A stretch of DNA of 64,000 nucleotides from Pseudoalteromonas sp. H105 (GTDB taxonomy: Bacteria > Pseudomonadota > Gammaproteobacteria > Enterobacterales > Alteromonadaceae), in assembly GCF_001469215.1 (NCBI RefSeq), contig NZ_LOFH01000015.1, forward strand, positions 16,375 to 80,374, given 5' to 3'. The notes beneath the pieces were generated by a model that saw only the letters and a program-made list of their open reading frames with translations, made no database searches and was not told where the DNA came from. The position numbers and the translations under genes are program-made. Within the stretch, counting starts at the first letter, position 1. The number at the start of each line of letters is the position of its first letter. Positions 63,931 through 64,000 of the stretch are shown here, piece after piece.

Positions 63931-64000
63931 CCACTGAGACGGCAGAGCAGGCAACGCTTAGCGAGGCAAGCAGCTACTCAGTAAGTCGAGTAAAACTTGA
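63931..64000 (+). ncRNA. rrn leader (5' end of an rRNA transcript, cut by the window)
   Basis: About 70 bases of leader downstream of the rrn promoter, starting with CACTGAGACGGCAG. boxA and the 16S 5' end, expected one to three hundred bases further, are outside the window. nusB in this window encodes the factor that would bind the boxA. Confidence 0.75.

Overview
The window looks like ordinary chromosome from a marine gammaproteobacterium of the order Alteromonadales, most likely Pseudoalteromonas. Base composition is AT-rich (around 40% G+C judged by eye). Supporting signs are a sodium-driven PomA/PomB flagellar stator, an ExoP-like GH3 beta-glucosidase lipoprotein, a DPP-IV-type S9 peptidase, many secreted peptidases and sensors, and the glyA-nrdR-rib-nusB-thiL-pgpA / dxs-ispA-xseB / pomAB gene order. 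There is no phage, insertion sequence, CRISPR array or tRNA gene that I can see.

Layout. 0.2-10.9 kb: solute transport and miscellaneous metabolism: a Na/phosphate symporter, a CynX/NimT-like MFS exporter, a co-oriented ABC-F / rhombotarget lipoprotein / TonB-dependent receptor group, a membrane-anchored EEP phosphatase, a nitronate monooxygenase and a Nudix hydrolase. 11.0-18.7 kb: a compact beta-glucoside utilisation locus of two divergent operons (GH1-GPH transporter-LacI regulator, and FHS sugar permease-GH3 lipoprotein). Its shared promoter region carries two identical perfect 14-bp LacI-type palindromes, one on each divergent promoter. 18.9-26.2 kb: FAH-family hydrolase, Tas-like aldo-keto reductase, thioesterase, SOS-controlled dinB, cstA and an M17 aminopeptidase, followed by a 106-bp palindromic intergenic repeat. 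26.5-38.2 kb: a chemoreceptor, a DPP-IV-like peptidase, a HIT protein, a periplasmic DSP-like phosphatase, an M49-like metallopeptidase lipoprotein, an HDOD protein, rdgC, and a histidine kinase divergent from a single-domain response regulator. 38.2-43.1 kb: the threonine operon with a readable thrL leader peptide and attenuator. 43.8-51.0 kb: glyA, then nrdR-ribD-ribE-ribBA-ribH-nusB-thiL-pgpA. 51.0-59.3 kb: a large periplasmic-propeller diguanylate cyclase, the dxs-ispA-xseB isoprenoid cluster (minus strand) and pomAB. 59.5-64 kb: topB preceded by an excellent LexA box, an M20 amidohydrolase, cnoX, and at the right edge the promoter and leader of what is almost certainly an rRNA operon whose 16S gene lies outside the window.

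No clearly new multi-gene system stands out. The most interesting signals are regulatory: a near-consensus LexA site 13 bp upstream of the topB start codon; the two-operator divergent promoter of the beta-glucoside locus; three genes whose Shine-Dalgarno sequence is entangled with a strong hairpin (the TonB receptor, the M17 peptidase and thiL); and a long imperfect palindrome between the M17 peptidase and a chemoreceptor. Among proteins, the rhombotarget lipoprotein without a neighbouring rhombosortase, the RibBA with a cysteine-less cyclohydrolase half, and the M49-like peptidase with a shortened zinc motif merit a second look. All family assignments were made by reading the sequences; no database search was run.
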